From IMG/VR virus record IMGVR_UViG_3300005435_000028, positions 1 through 43,068 of that record: a stretch of 43,068 bases of DNA. One strand, given 5' to 3'. Below the pieces are notes generated by a model. The model was not told where the DNA came from, did no database searches, and saw only the letters and a program-made list of their open reading frames with translations. The position numbers and the translations under genes were made by a program. Below, piece by piece: positions 19,564 through 26,601 of this stretch; the stretch's first letter is position 1; each line of letters opens with the position of its first letter. Source of the DNA: a virus.

Positions 19564-20462
19564 GCTTCAACCTTCCCGGCCAGCGCCGTCCGTGTATAGA
19601 CGCCTGCCTGAAATGCGGCCAGTAGCTCGTTGCCCTTGTCGGCCTTGATGGCATCCTGAAGCTCCAGGAAGCTCGCCTCAGTCTCCTCCGGGGTTGGCGG
19701 CAACGTCCGCTCCATCATCGCAAGGATGGTCTTGCCCACCGACTCGATTCCCCAGAACTTCTGGAGTGCCTTCACGCGCGCCATGAACTTGTCGTAGTCC
19801 TCAACCGCGTACATGAGGATGACCTCGTGGAATCCCTGGGCCTTGGCGACACCGCTCACGGTCTTGAGCTTCTTCATCGCCTCTGCCTGCGCTTCGGGAT
19901 CGTATGTGGCGTGGTCAGCGAACTTCGCCGCCGTCTCCTCCAGCCTGGCCTCTGAGATGTTACCGGCCTCAGCCTGCAACGTCTCCAGCGTGTCGATGTC
20001 GAAGCCAGTCCCAAAGAAGTCTGTCTGCTCGATGCCCGCCACGATCTTCCGGGTGCGACTCGGCCGCGCTCCGGCCGCGATCAGCTTGGCCAGTAGCTCC
20101 TTGTCGTACTCCGCGCCGTCGCTGGACGCGTTGTCGATGGCCACGATCTGCGCGGCCTCAACCTCATCCACGAACGAGTACACCACGTTGATGGTCTGGA
20201 TCTCAGCCACCTTCGCGGCCTCGACAGTGCCGTGGCCCTTGAGAATCGTTGTCTTGTCTTCGCCCCAGACGACAATCGGGACGTACTGGCCGTGAGCCTG
20301 CAAGCTCTCCACGATCTTGGCCAGGTTCTTGTGCTTGTTCGCGTTCAGCGGGTGCGCCTTCAGCGAGTCCACATGAACCTGGAACACTTCCATGCTGGCC
20401 GGAACGTCGATGGACGTCTGCCCTTCGACCTTCTTGGCGCGCTTGGTACCTTCTGCGCTCAT
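19560..20462 (-). CDS. ParB/Srx-fold nuclease-like protein
   Basis: A 300-residue protein. Residues about 25-95 form a ParB/sulfiredoxin domain: VHVDSLKAHPLNANKH, VESLQAHGQYVPIVVW and ILKGHGTVEAAK, the conserved order of this fold, which in various phage proteins acts as nuclease, NTPase or DNA-binding unit. The remaining 200 residues are helical and unrecognised. ParB-type proteins were reported by comparative genomics in phage base-modification neighbourhoods, often near TET/JBP-type genes, so it may direct or protect the modification machinery. It overlaps the nuclease gene upstream (ATGA). Confidence 0.75.
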   Translation of the reverse strand: MSAEGTKRAKKVEGQTSIDVPASMEVFQVHVDSLKAHPLNANKHKNLAKIVESLQAHGQYVPIVVWGEDKTTILKGHGTVEAAKVAEIQTINVVYSFVDEVEAAQIVAIDNASSDGAEYDKELLAKLIAAGARPSRTRKIVAGIEQTDFFGTGFDIDTLETLQAEAGNISEARLEETAAKFADHATYDPEAQAEAMKKLKTVSGVAKAQGFHEVILMYAVEDYDKFMARVKALQKFWGIESVGKTILAMMERTLPPTPEETEASFLELQDAIKADKGNELLAAFQAGVYTRTALAGKVEA

Positions 20463-21217
20463 CGCTCCTTCAACTCCTTCTTGATTTGGTAGTTGTCGAG
20501 ACAGTTCAGGAAGATCCGCCAGTACAGCGGCATCTTTGCCTGCTGCAACTCATGGATCTCAGCCTCAGCCGTCTGCTCCTCGCGGCCAACCCGGATCAGT
20601 ATGAACTTCTCCGGCCGCTCAAAGCCGTTCTCCTCCAGTAGCTCGCTGTACGCCGTCACCTGGCACTTGTGGCTCAGCCCGATGAATCGGCTGGACTTGA
20701 TGTCCCACAGCGTCCTGACTCCGTCCACGATGCCGTAGAAGTCAAGCTTGCCGCCGAACTTGTGCTTGCGACTCACCATCGGGTGCTCCACAAGGATCGG
20801 TTCGATGGTCTTGCCCTGCTTCCACGCGAGGAACGCGTTGACGCTGTACGTCGCGCGCTCTTGCTCGTCCTCAGACCACTCCTTGAGGCTGTACTCCTTG
20901 CCGTCCAGCTGGCGTTCGATCAGGTCGTGCGCCAGCGTTCCGACTCGGCCAGCTGCTTGCATGTACAGCCGGTTGTCGATGCCTTCCAGGCCGAGTTTGT
21001 TAGCCCAGCCGACAAGGTAGTCATCGCCGCCAAGCTCGTTGAGGACAGTCGTGACGCCGGGGACAAACACCTTGATCTTGGTCTTGCCATCCGGCGCCAA
21101 CTCGTCCGTCTCGAAGTAGTACCTGATGTGGGCCTTGACTCGCTGGCCAAAGTCCTCACGCCACCAGCCAGCCTTCTCCTCTGTCGGTTTCCGGCCGGAC
21201 GGTACGCCTGGCTTCAC
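20459..21217 (-). CDS. PD-(D/E)XK nuclease, RecB/Cas4-like
   Basis: A 252-residue protein. FGGKLDFYGIVDGVRTLWDIKSS supplies the PD-(D/E)XK pattern (Asp of GGKLDF, then D-x-K of WDIKSS) and SHKCQVTAYSELL the downstream QxxxY motif of the RecB/Cas4 exonuclease group. The N-terminal part has a conserved VPGVTTVLNEL and a helical LGWANKLG/AHDLIERQL region as in phage exonucleases of this kind. Probably cuts or resects DNA for recombination or host DNA degradation. Start GTG at 21217 overlaps the upstream TGA; the long frame upstream is not protein-like. Confidence 0.85.
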   Translation of the reverse strand: MKPGVPSGRKPTEEKAGWWREDFGQRVKAHIRYYFETDELAPDGKTKIKVFVPGVTTVLNELGGDDYLVGWANKLGLEGIDNRLYMQAAGRVGTLAHDLIERQLDGKEYSLKEWSEDEQERATYSVNAFLAWKQGKTIEPILVEHPMVSRKHKFGGKLDFYGIVDGVRTLWDIKSSRFIGLSHKCQVTAYSELLEENGFERPEKFILIRVGREEQTAEAEIHELQQAKMPLYWRIFLNCLDNYQIKKELKER

Positions 21218-21585
21218 TTCTTCACTCCTGGCTTGCGGACGAACGTGGCACCCTGCTTGATGCACGCGTCCACCCATCCGGTTTCGAGGATGCCTGCGGC
21301 CGCGAGCGCGCGGAGCAGGTCTTGGTACTGCCACCAGGGCATAGGCTTGTCGATGTACAGGTGGTAGTTGCCTGGTGTCGTGGACTCGACCACGCGAACG
21401 GGTATGCGGTCGATGTCCAGGACAGGCATGTGTTCGCCGGTATCCGTCAACGAGCCTATCAGGTTCGCTTCGGCCTCCGGTACGATGGTGGGGATGGGAG
21501 GATGCTCCCACCCCTCACCGGAATCCTTCTTGGCCGCCAGTTCCACGAACCGGAACAGCCTACTCTGTCGCGGCTGCGAAGGCAT
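21214..21585 (-). CDS. Hypothetical phage protein, 123 residues
   Basis: A beta/alpha protein with MPVLDIDRIPVRVVESTTPG and NYHLYIDKPMPWWQY followed by helices (LLRALAAAGILETGW). The DIDxPxxVxxSTTxGxxHLYID pattern recurs in hypothetical actinophage proteins encoded beside replication genes; the role is not known to me. ATG 21585 has GGAGGAG upstream. It overlaps the previous gene by 26 nt. Confidence 0.7.
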   Translation of the reverse strand: MPSQPRQSRLFRFVELAAKKDSGEGWEHPPIPTIVPEAEANLIGSLTDTGEHMPVLDIDRIPVRVVESTTPGNYHLYIDKPMPWWQYQDLLRALAAAGILETGWVDACIKQGATFVRKPGVKK

Positions 21586-22036
21586 CCAACTCCTCCTGGG
21601 TGAACGGGACAGGCTCGGCCTTCGGGCCATCCCGCATCTCAATGGGCTGGAACTCGGCCATGATGCGCTCGTTCTGCTCGTTCAGGATCTGCTGTTCAGC
21701 CGCCTCCTGAGCCGCGCCACGGATACGCTCGGCCACGTCGCCGGTGAACGTCCTGAGTAGCTTGGTGATCTCCGGGAGAAGTTGCTCACCGTGCTCCGGT
21801 TCGCCGCGCTCCTCCCAGAGATACCAGTTCATCATCAACCGTCCGGTGACGTTCACGCGGAGGTTGAACAACTGCGCCTGTCGGATTCGCTCACGCCTCG
21901 CCATCTGTTTGTTGGTCATGCCAGCTAGGTGCTGGTTGTACCTTCGCGCCGCGCCACCTTCTGCCTCACGCCGCTTCGCTCGCGCGCTGGGCAGCTTCCG
22001 GTTCGCTTCAGCTTCGGCCATGTACCCTAGCGCCAT
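21560..22036 (-). CDS. Hypothetical helical protein, 158 residues
   Basis: Strongly helical and charged: a basic N-terminal half (SARAKRREAEGGAARRYNQH, MARRERIRQAQLFNLRV) and an acidic, coiled-coil-like C-terminal half (EAAEQQILNEQNERIMAEF). The gene lies between an SSB-like protein and a nuclease, a place often taken by recombination helpers, but no family is recognised. Two starts are close together (22036 and 22021); the second has AGGG upstream. Confidence 0.65.
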   Translation of the reverse strand: MALGYMAEAEANRKLPSARAKRREAEGGAARRYNQHLAGMTNKQMARRERIRQAQLFNLRVNVTGRLMMNWYLWEERGEPEHGEQLLPEITKLLRTFTGDVAERIRGAAQEAAEQQILNEQNERIMAEFQPIEMRDGPKAEPVPFTQEELDAFAAATE

Positions 22037-22037
22037 C

Positions 22038-22601
22038 TCAGATGTCTAGGTCGTCGCTGGCGGCCTTCTTGGCAGCGGCCTTCTCAGCCTTCGGAGCGGT
22101 CGGAGCCTTGGCCGCTTCCTGCGCCTTCACCTTCGCGCGCTTGAAGCCTGTGGGCTTGAGGTACTTCTTTTCGGCATCCTTGAACTCTCCGATCACCCAG
22201 ACGTACTTGCCCGCCAGGTCATCTGTGTCGAAGTCTGCGTACAGGTTCGGCGCGCGATCCTTCGCGGCTGCCTGCTCGTCCGTGAGCACGTCCAGTGTCG
22301 TGTTCTCGGGCATCGTTGCGATGGCCAGACCGCGCAGCTTGGCCTTCTCGTGGAGGCTCACGCCGCCAAAGAACCAGATGCGGCTGCCCTGGACGTCCAC
22401 CTTCTCCCCCTCGTCATCGAGGTAGTAGATGGCGTCAAACACGACCTTCAGCTGCTCCTTGGCCTCCTCGCCCTCCTTGAACTGCTTCATCGAGACGGAT
22501 GGCGCGTCATCCTTGTCGTTGATCTTGCAGAGGATGAAGGTCATCTCTGGAAGCTCCGCGTAGTCGCCGTTGCCGGATGTCGGCACTCCTGGTTTCGCCA
22601 T
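22038..22601 (-). CDS. SSB-like protein with acidic C-terminal tail
   Basis: A 187-residue protein. The N-terminal 140 residues alternate strands and loops (MTFILCKINDKDDA, RIWFFGGVSLH, YVWVIGEFKDAEK), consistent with an OB fold. A Lys/Ala/Pro linker follows and the end SDDLDI resembles the acidic tip of single-stranded DNA-binding proteins. It opens the DNA-metabolism operon. The ATG at 22601 (GGAGGTAAC upstream) was chosen over an upstream start that would read through the repeat A region. Identification as ssDNA-binding is by layout and position only. Confidence 0.55.
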   Translation of the reverse strand: MAKPGVPTSGNGDYAELPEMTFILCKINDKDDAPSVSMKQFKEGEEAKEQLKVVFDAIYYLDDEGEKVDVQGSRIWFFGGVSLHEKAKLRGLAIATMPENTTLDVLTDEQAAAKDRAPNLYADFDTDDLAGKYVWVIGEFKDAEKKYLKPTGFKRAKVKAQEAAKAPTAPKAEKAAAKKAASDDLDI

Positions 22602-22636
22602 GTTACCTCCGTGTATTTTCGGGACTGTAGCGCCCC

Positions 22637-22665
22637 TGGTATAGCTCCAGCGCGCCGTCGCTCTG
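22637..22665 (-). repeat. 29-bp repeat, copy A
   Basis: CAGAGCGACG then CGCTGGAGCTATACC on the minus strand. It lies immediately after the terminator at 22666-22701 and 36 nt before the SSB-like gene, exactly where a new promoter is expected. Confidence 0.85.
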
Positions 22666-22701
22666 AAAAGCAAACAGCCCCCAGATCTCTCTGAGGGCTG
22701 T
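22666..22701 (-). terminator. Intrinsic terminator after the lysis genes
   Basis: Stem ACAGCCC plus CAG pairing with CTG plus GGGCTGT (22674-22701), loop of 6 nt, followed on the minus strand by TTTGCTTTT. It separates late/lysis transcription from the DNA-metabolism operon. Confidence 0.9.
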
Positions 22702-22726
22702 CGCCGGAGAAGGAAGGAAGTGGGTG

Positions 22727-22873
22727 TCAGTCGGAAAGGAGGTTTATGCTGATCTCGGATTCTGGCTGCGCGGCGTCATCGTCGCCGTCGCAACAGTCAG
22801 GATCAACGATGCACTGACTGCATGGGTCCAAGCCACTCAAGCCGAAGTGGCAAGGACACGGACATTTGTCCAT
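22727..22873 (-). CDS. Cysteine-rich 48-residue protein
   Basis: After a near-perfect AAGGAGGT the ATG opens MDKCPCPCHFGLSGLDPCSQ, followed by CIVDPDCCDGDDD and an acidic end. Eight cysteines and one histidine in 48 residues suggest a metal-binding or disulphide-rich micro-protein. It lies between the holin gene and the terminator, so it is the last gene of the lysis operon. No family is recognised. Confidence 0.65.
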   Translation of the reverse strand: MDKCPCPCHFGLSGLDPCSQCIVDPDCCDGDDDAAQPESEISINLLSD

Positions 22874-22911
22874 CGCCCTGGTACCTCCTTGTTAGATTTG
22901 GTCGGCCGAGC

Positions 22912-23184
22912 TTACGCGCTTGTGCCGAGCTTGCGGACGGAGCGGCCGATCACGTAGACCGCAACCGCGATCAGGCCCAGGACTTCGACCTGAGCCAGTT
23001 GCGAAACGACCGCGCTGGGGATGCTGAGGCCAAGCTGTGAAGCCGCGTCAGTCGTCCCATACGCCGCCAGCTGGATGAGATAGCCCACAATGAGCTTCCA
23101 CTCGGACGTGGTCACGCCGGATTCCGCGACGGCCGCTGGTTCTGGGATGTCAACCGCTGGGGTTTGATCAGCGTTCGGCGCCAT
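22912..23184 (-). CDS. Probable holin
   Basis: A 90-residue protein with an acidic/polar N-terminus, one moderately hydrophobic helix (SEWKLIVGYLIQLAAYG) and a strong C-terminal membrane helix (VLGLIAVAVYVIGRSV) with a basic end (RKLG). The size, two helices, charged C-terminus and place downstream of the lysin fit a holin that permeabilises the cell membrane at lysis. ATG follows AAGGAGTAGAAC. Confidence 0.7.
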   Translation of the reverse strand: MAPNADQTPAVDIPEPAAVAESGVTTSEWKLIVGYLIQLAAYGTTDAASQLGLSIPSAVVSQLAQVEVLGLIAVAVYVIGRSVRKLGTSA

Positions 23185-23413
23185 GTTCTACTCCTTGTGG
23201 CCGGATGCCCGGCCGAATGGGGATGACGTTCTCCGCGAACGGCTCGATGACGTACACAACCTCCTTGGTTGCCTCATCCACGATCTGAGCGGTCACGTGG
23301 TGCTGTTCAGACATCCCGTCAGCGACCTGCCTGGCGACCGCGTACTCCAGGTGACCGGCCGTGACTGGAACCTGGGCCTCACGCACGACCACCTGGTACA
23401 GCTTACCGGACAC
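23168..23413 (-). CDS. Small protein between lysin and holin
   Basis: An 81-residue soluble protein with strands (LYQVVVREAQVPV, HHVTAQIVDEATKEVVYVIEPF) around a helix (HLEYAVARQVADGMSE). GTG overlaps the lysin end by 11 nt and the stop overlaps the holin start by 17 nt. It could be a lysis accessory protein, but has no signal peptide or lipobox. Confidence 0.65.
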   Translation of the reverse strand: MSGKLYQVVVREAQVPVTAGHLEYAVARQVADGMSEQHHVTAQIVDEATKEVVYVIEPFAENVIPIRPGIRPQGVEHGAER

Positions 23414-24275
23414 GGCCGAGAAGCCTCAACAGCCAGTAGATGATGAACCGCTGCGCGGCAGCCGCTACAGCGTCTGACGGAGTCGGAGGAGCCGTGACCG
23501 GCGTGTTGTTCGCCTCCGCTCGCGCCGCTGCGTCTGCTGCAGCGTGGGCTGCGGCTTCTCTCGCGTCCGCAGCAGCCGCTTCCGCCGCTGCCTTGGCATC
23601 CGCTTGGGCTTGGGCCTCGGCAGCCGCCTTAGCCGCCGCTTCAGCCGCAGCTGCCTGGGCCTGAGCCGCCGCCAGAGCCGCTTCCGCATCGGCTTTAGCT
23701 TTTGCCGCAGCCGCTGCCGCATCGGCCGTAGCCTTTGCCGCAGCCGCCTGAGCCGCTGCAGCCGCCGCGCGCTGGGCCCTCAGAACCTTGACGTACAGCG
23801 TCTTGACGACGATTCCTGGCCCACCCCAAGTGGCGAGGGTCATCACCTTGCCCCACCAGGGATCGGCCACCTGCGTCGGCGAGTACATCACCATCGCGTG
23901 GTAGCCGGGAACACCCACGGCCGGGTTGTGGATCCACACCACTGCGTACTCATCTGGGGCCGCGATGGCCGCGTTGATGTGAGCCTGGTTGAATGCCGCC
24001 TCGACGTGGGACGAGAAGCGTGGGCCAAGCCCACCATCGTTCGGGAACGCTCTGTCCAGCGCGTTGTCGGGCAGAAGGTCGCCGGAGAACACGCCTTTGG
24101 ACCACAGAAGGTCATCGAACGCTGGCGGCGTGTAGTGCAGGTCGGGATAGGCGTCATAGGCCACCATCGTGAGACACGTCTCATAGCAGCCGTACGGGCC
24201 AAGTTCGCCTGTGCCCGAGCCGAGCGCGTGGCCTGCCCAACGCGGATCTCTCTGCGAGAAGATTTGGAACGCCAT
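23403..24275 (-). CDS. C39-like cysteine peptidase lysin with coiled-coil tail
   Basis: A 290-residue protein. Residues 1-165 form a C39-like papain-fold domain: DPRWAGHALGSGTGELGPYGCYETCLTM carries the nucleophile (Cys30), GYHAMVMY the histidine and VADPWWGKV the acidic residue. Residues about 170-265 are an Ala/Lys/Glu/Asp low-complexity coiled coil (AAAAAQAAAAKATADAAAAA type), and the C-terminus is amphipathic (QRFIIYWLLRLLGRVR), possibly membrane-seeking. C39-like domains occur in actinophage endolysins as peptidoglycan peptidases. No classical cell-wall-binding domain is seen. ATG follows AAGGAGTAACG. Confidence 0.75.
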   Translation of the reverse strand: MAFQIFSQRDPRWAGHALGSGTGELGPYGCYETCLTMVAYDAYPDLHYTPPAFDDLLWSKGVFSGDLLPDNALDRAFPNDGGLGPRFSSHVEAAFNQAHINAAIAAPDEYAVVWIHNPAVGVPGYHAMVMYSPTQVADPWWGKVMTLATWGGPGIVVKTLYVKVLRAQRAAAAAAQAAAAKATADAAAAAAKAKADAEAALAAAQAQAAAAEAAAKAAAEAQAQADAKAAAEAAAADAREAAAHAAADAAARAEANNTPVTAPPTPSDAVAAAAQRFIIYWLLRLLGRVR

Positions 24276-24277
24276 CG

Positions 24278-25150
24278 TTACTCCTTCCGAGCCGCCGCGT
24301 ATGCGGCAGTGCTCATTCCGTGGATTCTCCGCTCCTCAAGGTCAAACAGGATCACGCCACCGCCGATCTCGCTGGGCGGGTAGCCTTTGCGCTCGCTGTA
24401 TGTAGTCGTCTCCTGTACGCCGATCTGGTAGCCTCGGAGATACGTGCCGGTGAGCATGAACAGTCTGTCGCGCTTGGCGATCCTCGGCTCACCGTCCTGC
24501 TCGCCGTAAGACAGCGCGACCTTCTGCGTCACGCCGTACTGATGGACGTGGCCCTTGAGGTACACGTCTGCTTCCCACTCGGCCGCTCGTCGCTGGATGC
24601 TGTTCGTGGCGTTGCCGATGGTTCCACCACCTGTGGCGCCATGCTCCGCGAAGATGTTGACCGTCCAGAGGTTGTCCGGTCGGCCGCGCTTGGCGATGTC
24701 CAGCTGGATCAGCGTGGTGTAACCAAGGTGTCGAACCTTGAACGCCTCCGCGATCTCTCGCATGGGGTCGCTGAAGTAGTGCTTCCTGAACGCATCCTCG
24801 TGGTTGCCGTCCAGAAGTCCCAGACACTTGTCGCGGATCGGCTCAAGCTCGCGCCGGATGAACGCAACGTGTTCCACCGCGAGGTTCCCGCTGCTCGGCC
24901 TGCCCTTGTGGTACCCGAGCCGCTTCCAGTCGTGGCCATCCATGTTCCAGCGCGGGTCGGACGGCATGATGAAGTCACCCATGTCGCCCAAGCCGAGCCA
25001 ACGCGCGTCCCGATCCTCCGCGACCATCTGAACGGTGCGCCGGAAGTCGTTGATGTCGCAGGCCGTCGCGCCCAGGTGTACGTCACCGATGGGGTACAGC
25101 CTCAGAGTCTTGGACGCCTTGACCGTAGCGGATGTGTGTGTAAGCTCCAA
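24278..25150 (-). CDS. Calcineurin-like metallophosphoesterase
   Basis: A 290-residue protein with all five metallophosphoesterase blocks: GDVHLGA (Asp23, His25), GLGDMGDF, LDGNHEDAF, NIFAEHGATGGG and KGHVHQYG. It is a binuclear metal phosphoesterase; substrates in phages include DNA ends, cyclic nucleotides and phosphoproteins, and none can be chosen here. Starts at TTG, 1 nt after the upstream TAG, with GGAGGAAATAG before it. It is co-transcribed with the nucleotide genes. Confidence 0.85.
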   Translation of the reverse strand: MELTHTSATVKASKTLRLYPIGDVHLGATACDINDFRRTVQMVAEDRDARWLGLGDMGDFIMPSDPRWNMDGHDWKRLGYHKGRPSSGNLAVEHVAFIRRELEPIRDKCLGLLDGNHEDAFRKHYFSDPMREIAEAFKVRHLGYTTLIQLDIAKRGRPDNLWTVNIFAEHGATGGGTIGNATNSIQRRAAEWEADVYLKGHVHQYGVTQKVALSYGEQDGEPRIAKRDRLFMLTGTYLRGYQIGVQETTTYSERKGYPPSEIGGGVILFDLEERRIHGMSTAAYAAARKE

Positions 25151-25708
25151 CTATTTCCTCCACAACTGGGCAAAGCGCCACAGGAACCACCGTTCAGCCT
25201 CATCCCACGTCATAGGCTCAATCCGCTCAGGCAGGGCCATTGACTCGTCCAACCAGGTGACGTGGGAACCTTCGGGGAACAGATCACGGCCTTCAGTGTG
25301 AACCATCACGTGGTCTGCCACCGTGACCGACTCCGGCCGGGGAGACGGAAGCTGGAACGCGATGTTCACGGCCGCCATCACATTGTCCTCAGCCTCGCGG
25401 TACGCTTCCATGCCGCGAGCGTGCTTAATCGGGCCAGGGAGATCCTTCAGATACGCCTCACCCGCGTCGTGGAGCAGCGCTGAAAGTGCGTCAGCCTCCG
25501 GGACGATGTAGGAGCATCTGAAGGAGTGCTCAGCCACACTGTAGAACGTCTCGGTGAAGCCACCGAACCGTGCCTGCATGGCGAGCGCGTGGGCGATGTC
25601 CCGGATGTCGATCAGCGCCGGATCAGGGCTGAGCGGCCGGAACTTCTTGCCGGAGAAGGTGTGGACGTAGTCGATGTACTCTCCGGCCTTATTCAGCTTG
25701 ATGGCCAT
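25151..25708 (-). CDS. HD-domain nucleotidase (YfbR-like)
   Basis: A 185-residue HD-superfamily hydrolase. The motifs DIAHALAMQARF, AEHSFRCSYIVP (His61), LSALLHDAGEAYLKDLPGPIKH (His80, Asp81) and a later Asp (TVADHVMVHTEGRDLFPEG) match the metal-binding pattern of deoxyribonucleoside 5'-monophosphatases of the YfbR type. It would hydrolyse dNMPs to adjust the nucleotide pool. ATG overlaps the TGA of the dNMP kinase gene, its likely metabolic partner. Confidence 0.85.
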   Translation of the reverse strand: MAIKLNKAGEYIDYVHTFSGKKFRPLSPDPALIDIRDIAHALAMQARFGGFTETFYSVAEHSFRCSYIVPEADALSALLHDAGEAYLKDLPGPIKHARGMEAYREAEDNVMAAVNIAFQLPSPRPESVTVADHVMVHTEGRDLFPEGSHVTWLDESMALPERIEPMTWDEAERWFLWRFAQLWRK

Positions 25709-26328
25709 CAGGAGTTAACCATGACTGAGAGGCCAGGGTCAAGCTCAGTCGGGCCGTAGCCTTCCGTCTGACAGATCGCTTGGCTGGGTCGCGCCGGAGC
25801 CGCTGCGCCTGGCAGAGCTTGTTTCGCTTCGATTGCCCAGATCACTGTGTCCTCCAGGTCCGCGAGGGAACCGTGGTTGTTGAGAACCAGATCCGCTCTG
25901 ATGAGTTTCTGGCTGGTCTCGGATGCGTGACCGTCACCGGCGTGTCCCGGCCGGATCACCCTCCAGACTTCACCACCGTGCGCTCTGACGAACTCGGCCT
26001 CATTGGGGAACCGGACGTCAGTTATAACCACCAGGTCGTGGTGACTAATCGCGCGCTCGGCCGCGAGGAGCCATGCGTCATCTCGGATGTTCTCACGTAC
26101 TCCCTCCGTTCCGAGCACCTGCAGAAGCTCACGGCCTTGTAGCATCCCACAGTGTTCGCACCGGGGAGTCTCGGCCTTGTCGCCGTTCCAGCCCAAGACG
26201 GCCGCGATGGCCTTCAACGGGTCAGCGAACGCTACGCGCTGGTACCCATACCGATTGAGGACAAGGGCAACGGTGTCCTTGCCTGAGCCTTTGTAGCCGG
26301 TCAGTCCTATCAGCTTCGGTTTGCTCAT
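25708..26328 (-). CDS. Deoxynucleoside monophosphate kinase
   Basis: A 206-residue P-loop kinase. MSKPKLIGLTGYKGSGKDT is a Walker A of the T4 gp1/dNMP kinase type (GxxGSGKDT), followed by RVAFADPLKAIAAVLGW, LLQVLGTEGVREN and DVRFPNEAEFVRAHGG, all signatures of phage dNMP kinases. It would convert dNMPs to dNDPs for replication. A CEHCGM insertion about residue 57 is a possible extra metal site. Repeat copy B abuts the ATG and supplies its GGAG ribosome site. Confidence 0.9.
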   Translation of the reverse strand: MSKPKLIGLTGYKGSGKDTVALVLNRYGYQRVAFADPLKAIAAVLGWNGDKAETPRCEHCGMLQGRELLQVLGTEGVRENIRDDAWLLAAERAISHHDLVVITDVRFPNEAEFVRAHGGEVWRVIRPGHAGDGHASETSQKLIRADLVLNNHGSLADLEDTVIWAIEAKQALPGAAAPARPSQAICQTEGYGPTELDPGLSVMVNS

Positions 26329-26356
26329 CGTAAAGCTCCAGCGTGACGTCGCTCCG
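26328..26356 (-). repeat. 29-bp repeat, copy B
   Basis: CGGAGCGACG then CGCTGGAGCTTTACG on the minus strand, ending at the A of the dNMP kinase ATG, so the second GGAG of the repeat serves as ribosome binding site (7-nt spacing). Confidence 0.85.
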
Positions 26357-26358
26357 GG

Positions 26359-26601
26359 TTAAGCTCTCGTGTACCCAACCATTCCTGTGGTGCAGTCGAT
26401 TTCGACGTGGTGACCGTGATTAGCCTCGGGGTGGTTGGAGTCGCGCGGGCACTTGTCTCTGCACTCGCATGTGTGTCCGAACGCTCCGGCCTTGCCTAGC
26501 TGGTTGCCGACCTCCAGCCCCAGGGCGGCTGCATCGTCCGGGTGCAACCAGCCAAGCTTCGGGTGTAGGACGTGATGCGGGTTTGGGTGTACTGTGAACA
26601 T
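26359..26601 (-). CDS. Cys/His-rich small protein, 80 residues
   Basis: It reads MFTVHPNPHHVLHPKLGWLH then DDAAALGLEVGNQLGKAG and a C-terminal cluster (HTCECRDKCPRDSNHPEANHG) with three cysteines and many histidines, a likely metal site. The ATG shares bases with the TAA of the long tail gene (TAATG) and GGAGG lies 9 nt upstream. It is therefore the last gene of the tail operon. A longer frame overlapping the tail gene is rejected. No family is recognised. Confidence 0.7.
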   Translation of the reverse strand: MFTVHPNPHHVLHPKLGWLHPDDAAALGLEVGNQLGKAGAFGHTCECRDKCPRDSNHPEANHGHHVEIDCTTGMVGYTRA

